Assembly (NCBI GenBank): GCA_026988355.1
Contig: JALSLK010000089.1
Span: 1 to 64,000 of the forward strand
Direction: 5' to 3'
Length of the DNA: 64,000 nt
DNA from: Flavobacteriaceae bacterium
GTDB taxonomy: Bacteria; Bacteroidota; Bacteroidia; Flavobacteriales; Flavobacteriaceae
The translations under genes and the position numbers were made by a program. Within the stretch, counting starts at the first letter, position 1, and each line of letters opens with the position of its first letter. The notes below the pieces were generated by a model that saw only the letters and a list, made by a program, of their open reading frames with translations, ran no database searches and was not told the origin of the DNA. This document shows, one piece after another, positions 61,557 through 64,000 of this stretch.

Positions 61557-62375
61557 TTAATTTTTTACAACCCTTATTTCTACTCTGCGATTATCTAGTT
61601 TGTCCTTTTGAGTATCTTCAGGAAAATGTAATGGTTGTAAAAAACCATATCCTTTATAAACCAATCTTGATGAATCTATTTTTTTTAAAATTAAATAATT
61701 AAATATATGTTTGGCTCTATTTTGCGAGAGGTTGTATGTTTTTGTATCCTTATCGTATCCATCTATAGAATCTTTTGGATTTTTACCACAGCAAACATGG
61801 CCGCTAATTTCTATTTCTAGTTTTGGATTTTCTTGCAATACTTTTAATAATTTTTTGATTATTGGTAATGATTTCTTCTTTAATAAATGTCTTCCTGGAT
61901 CAAAAACAATACTTTTTAAGATAAACACTTCTCCTTTTTGGGATGTTGCAATTTCATCAAACATTTTTTGGGTCTCATTTTTAAAAATAATACTTGTTCT
62001 ACGATGTTTATACACTCCGTTTTTATTTTTAATCATTCCCTTTGATGAAATTTCGCCAATACCTTTATAAGTTACGGACGAAATGGTAATGTTTTTTTTA
62101 ACCAATAAGATATCTCTAACAGTTATTGCTCGTTGTGCGGATAATACTAAATTTTTTTTATTACTTCCTAAAAAATCACAACTGGATATTATTTGTACGT
62201 GGTATTTTACACTGTCGTTTAATTGATTTAGTTTGGATTGAATTGTATCGTAATTCTTTTTGTCTAATTTATAAACACCAATATTATAATACAATGAAAT
62301 TGTATCTTTTTGACCAATTGCATTATTGCTATAGCCAAAGCAAATAAGCGATATAATTAGGAGCGATTTTGTCAT
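61557..62375 (-). CDS. OmpA family protein
   Basis: LEIEISGHVCCG...YNLSQNRAKHIFNYLILKKIDSSRLVYKGYG...NRRVEIRV. Confidence 0.88.
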   Translation of the reverse strand: MTKSLLIISLICFGYSNNAIGQKDTISLYYNIGVYKLDKKNYDTIQSKLNQLNDSVKYHVQIISSCDFLGSNKKNLVLSAQRAITVRDILLVKKNITISSVTYKGIGEISSKGMIKNKNGVYKHRRTSIIFKNETQKMFDEIATSQKGEVFILKSIVFDPGRHLLKKKSLPIIKKLLKVLQENPKLEIEISGHVCCGKNPKDSIDGYDKDTKTYNLSQNRAKHIFNYLILKKIDSSRLVYKGYGFLQPLHFPEDTQKDKLDNRRVEIRVVKN

Positions 62376-62377
62376 TT

Positions 62378-63805
62378 TTATTTTAAATCAACATACATGT
62401 TGGATAACATTGGATGATTGGATTTAGAATGGTATAAAGTTGGTAATTGTCTAGTTTGCTCTGTTATTGGAGCGTTTCTACGTGTTCCAGTAATTAGACT
62501 TATAGCTTCTGCAAGTAATGGTTCGTTTACATCGCCTATGCTTCCTAAATTTTCATAATTTTCTGCTAGTACAACGTATGGGTCGAATCCATCTTTGTCA
62601 TTTTCATCTAATTTATTTAAAATTTCTAAGACCAAAGGTTGCATGGCGTAATTGTGGTTTGGGTTTAAGTTTGCACCACTTTTTGTATAGTCATCCGAAT
62701 CGTATAATGTAACAGAGCCAACATATTTACCATGTGTCTTTGTACCTACTAATTTAACATCAATATATGGTAATAATCCATTAATAACGAGTTCACTAGC
62801 CGATGCAGAACTGTTGGTAGTAATAATAGTAATTTTATCTAAATTTAAACTATTTATAGTTTCGCCAGTTTTTAATGTATTTGTAAAATTATTAATTAAA
62901 TAATTGGGATGATCTGCTTCTAAAAAACTTTGCCATTTATCATTCCATTTTTCTTTAGCGAATAATTGACCGTTAAATTGACCTGTAATCATACTTGCTA
63001 AATTAACAGCAGTTTGTACAGAGCCTCCTCCGTTATATCGTAAATCGAGTACCAAATCGGTTACGTTTTCATTTTTTAATTGTAAAAAAGCTGCATTTAA
63101 TGCAGTATCAAAATTAGCAACAAATTGATTGTAAAATAGATATCCGATTTTGTGACCACTTATATTATGTGTAATAACTGTATGCACTGGATTTTCAGTT
63201 AATACTTCCTTAGTTAGAGTTGTACTGGAACCATTTGCAATTACAGTATTATTCGCATTTGAATAGGTTCCAAAATCTACAGTATATGTATCTCCAGAAA
63301 ATAATAAATTCCTGTAATTGGTTCTGGTAAGTTGTTGCCCATTAACTCCATAAATAATATCTCCACGCTGTATACCATTTATAGCGGCATTAGAATTTGG
63401 AATTACATATCGTACATAACCAAATATTTGTTCTGTTGTGGTTGAAATTCCTACTAAGCCAAACTCCATCCCATTATTTCTTGTTGTACCAGAAAATAAT
63501 TGTTCTAGAGCGATGTAATCGGTTACTATCCAACTCCATTTGTCTATTTCGCCACGTTTGTATAATAAATTTTCAAACAGGTCTTTAGGAGCATTACCAT
63601 CTAGATAATTATTTAACTGCTCTTGTGATATAAAACGATTGTCTTGTAAATCACTTATTTCTCCTTGCCAAAGGTAGTAGGCATTTAATCCTTTCCATAC
63701 AAAATTTTGTACTTCAATATCTGTAGGTATGTTATCGTTCTTTTTGCAATTGTATAATATGCTTGTAAGTAGTATTGCGATAACTACAAGGTATATTTTT
63801 TTCAT
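62378..63805 (-). CDS. S41 family C-terminal processing peptidase-like lipoprotein
   Basis: Lipobox ILYNC; PDZ-like NGIQRGDIIYGVNGQ; DLVLDLRYNGGGSV; TTNSSASASELVINGL. Confidence 0.92.
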   Translation of the reverse strand: MKKIYLVVIAILLTSILYNCKKNDNIPTDIEVQNFVWKGLNAYYLWQGEISDLQDNRFISQEQLNNYLDGNAPKDLFENLLYKRGEIDKWSWIVTDYIALEQLFSGTTRNNGMEFGLVGISTTTEQIFGYVRYVIPNSNAAINGIQRGDIIYGVNGQQLTRTNYRNLLFSGDTYTVDFGTYSNANNTVIANGSSTTLTKEVLTENPVHTVITHNISGHKIGYLFYNQFVANFDTALNAAFLQLKNENVTDLVLDLRYNGGGSVQTAVNLASMITGQFNGQLFAKEKWNDKWQSFLEADHPNYLINNFTNTLKTGETINSLNLDKITIITTNSSASASELVINGLLPYIDVKLVGTKTHGKYVGSVTLYDSDDYTKSGANLNPNHNYAMQPLVLEILNKLDENDKDGFDPYVVLAENYENLGSIGDVNEPLLAEAISLITGTRRNAPITEQTRQLPTLYHSKSNHPMLSNMYVDLK

Positions 63806-64000
63806 TTTAGAGGGTTTGAATTAAGGTTTAACGTCGAAATATAGTAATTTATTGTAATTATTGGAATGATTTTTTGATAAAAAAATCTTTAGTTCTGAGT
63901 TTTTGAGAGGTATTTTAAAGACTTACATAATTCATTACGCATAACTTATCTAACAATTTTATAATACGAAGTTGCTATTATTAGAAAATATTCACTTCCA

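Overview
AT-rich chromosomal window from a Bacteroidota, most likely Flavobacteriia (T9SS sorting tails, GLPGLI protein, split-type transketolase, flavobacterial-type SecA; taxon is inferred). Positions 1-12086 (minus strand) are an exopolysaccharide/capsule locus: wza, wzc, a Gfo/Idh oxidoreductase, a sugar transferase, UDP-HexNAc dehydrogenase, rmlB, rmlA, an epimerase and a partial UDP-glucose dehydrogenase. A compact three-gene cassette splits rmlB from rmlA: a TssD/Hcp-like protein, an HEIGH metallopeptidase and a lipoprotein. Most of the rest is housekeeping (secA, purA, fur, relA/spoT, hutH, purB, fumC, aroK, three tRNAs). The strongest unusual signals are: (i) the Hcp/metallopeptidase/lipoprotein cassette; (ii) an accessory module at about 23.4-27.9 kb with a structured leader, two paralogous C-X25-C Thr-rich secreted peptides, a GLPGLI protein and a TonB-receptor-like barrel, bordered by a lone transketolase N-half and an apparent gene fragment; (iii) a 749-bp array of exactly 107 in-phase heptamers [GA][TC]AAGA[TA] ending 5 bp before a GNAT start codon. 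No CRISPR array, rRNA, transposase or integrase was recognised. All calls come from reading the sequence and the supplied ORF translations; no database search was run.
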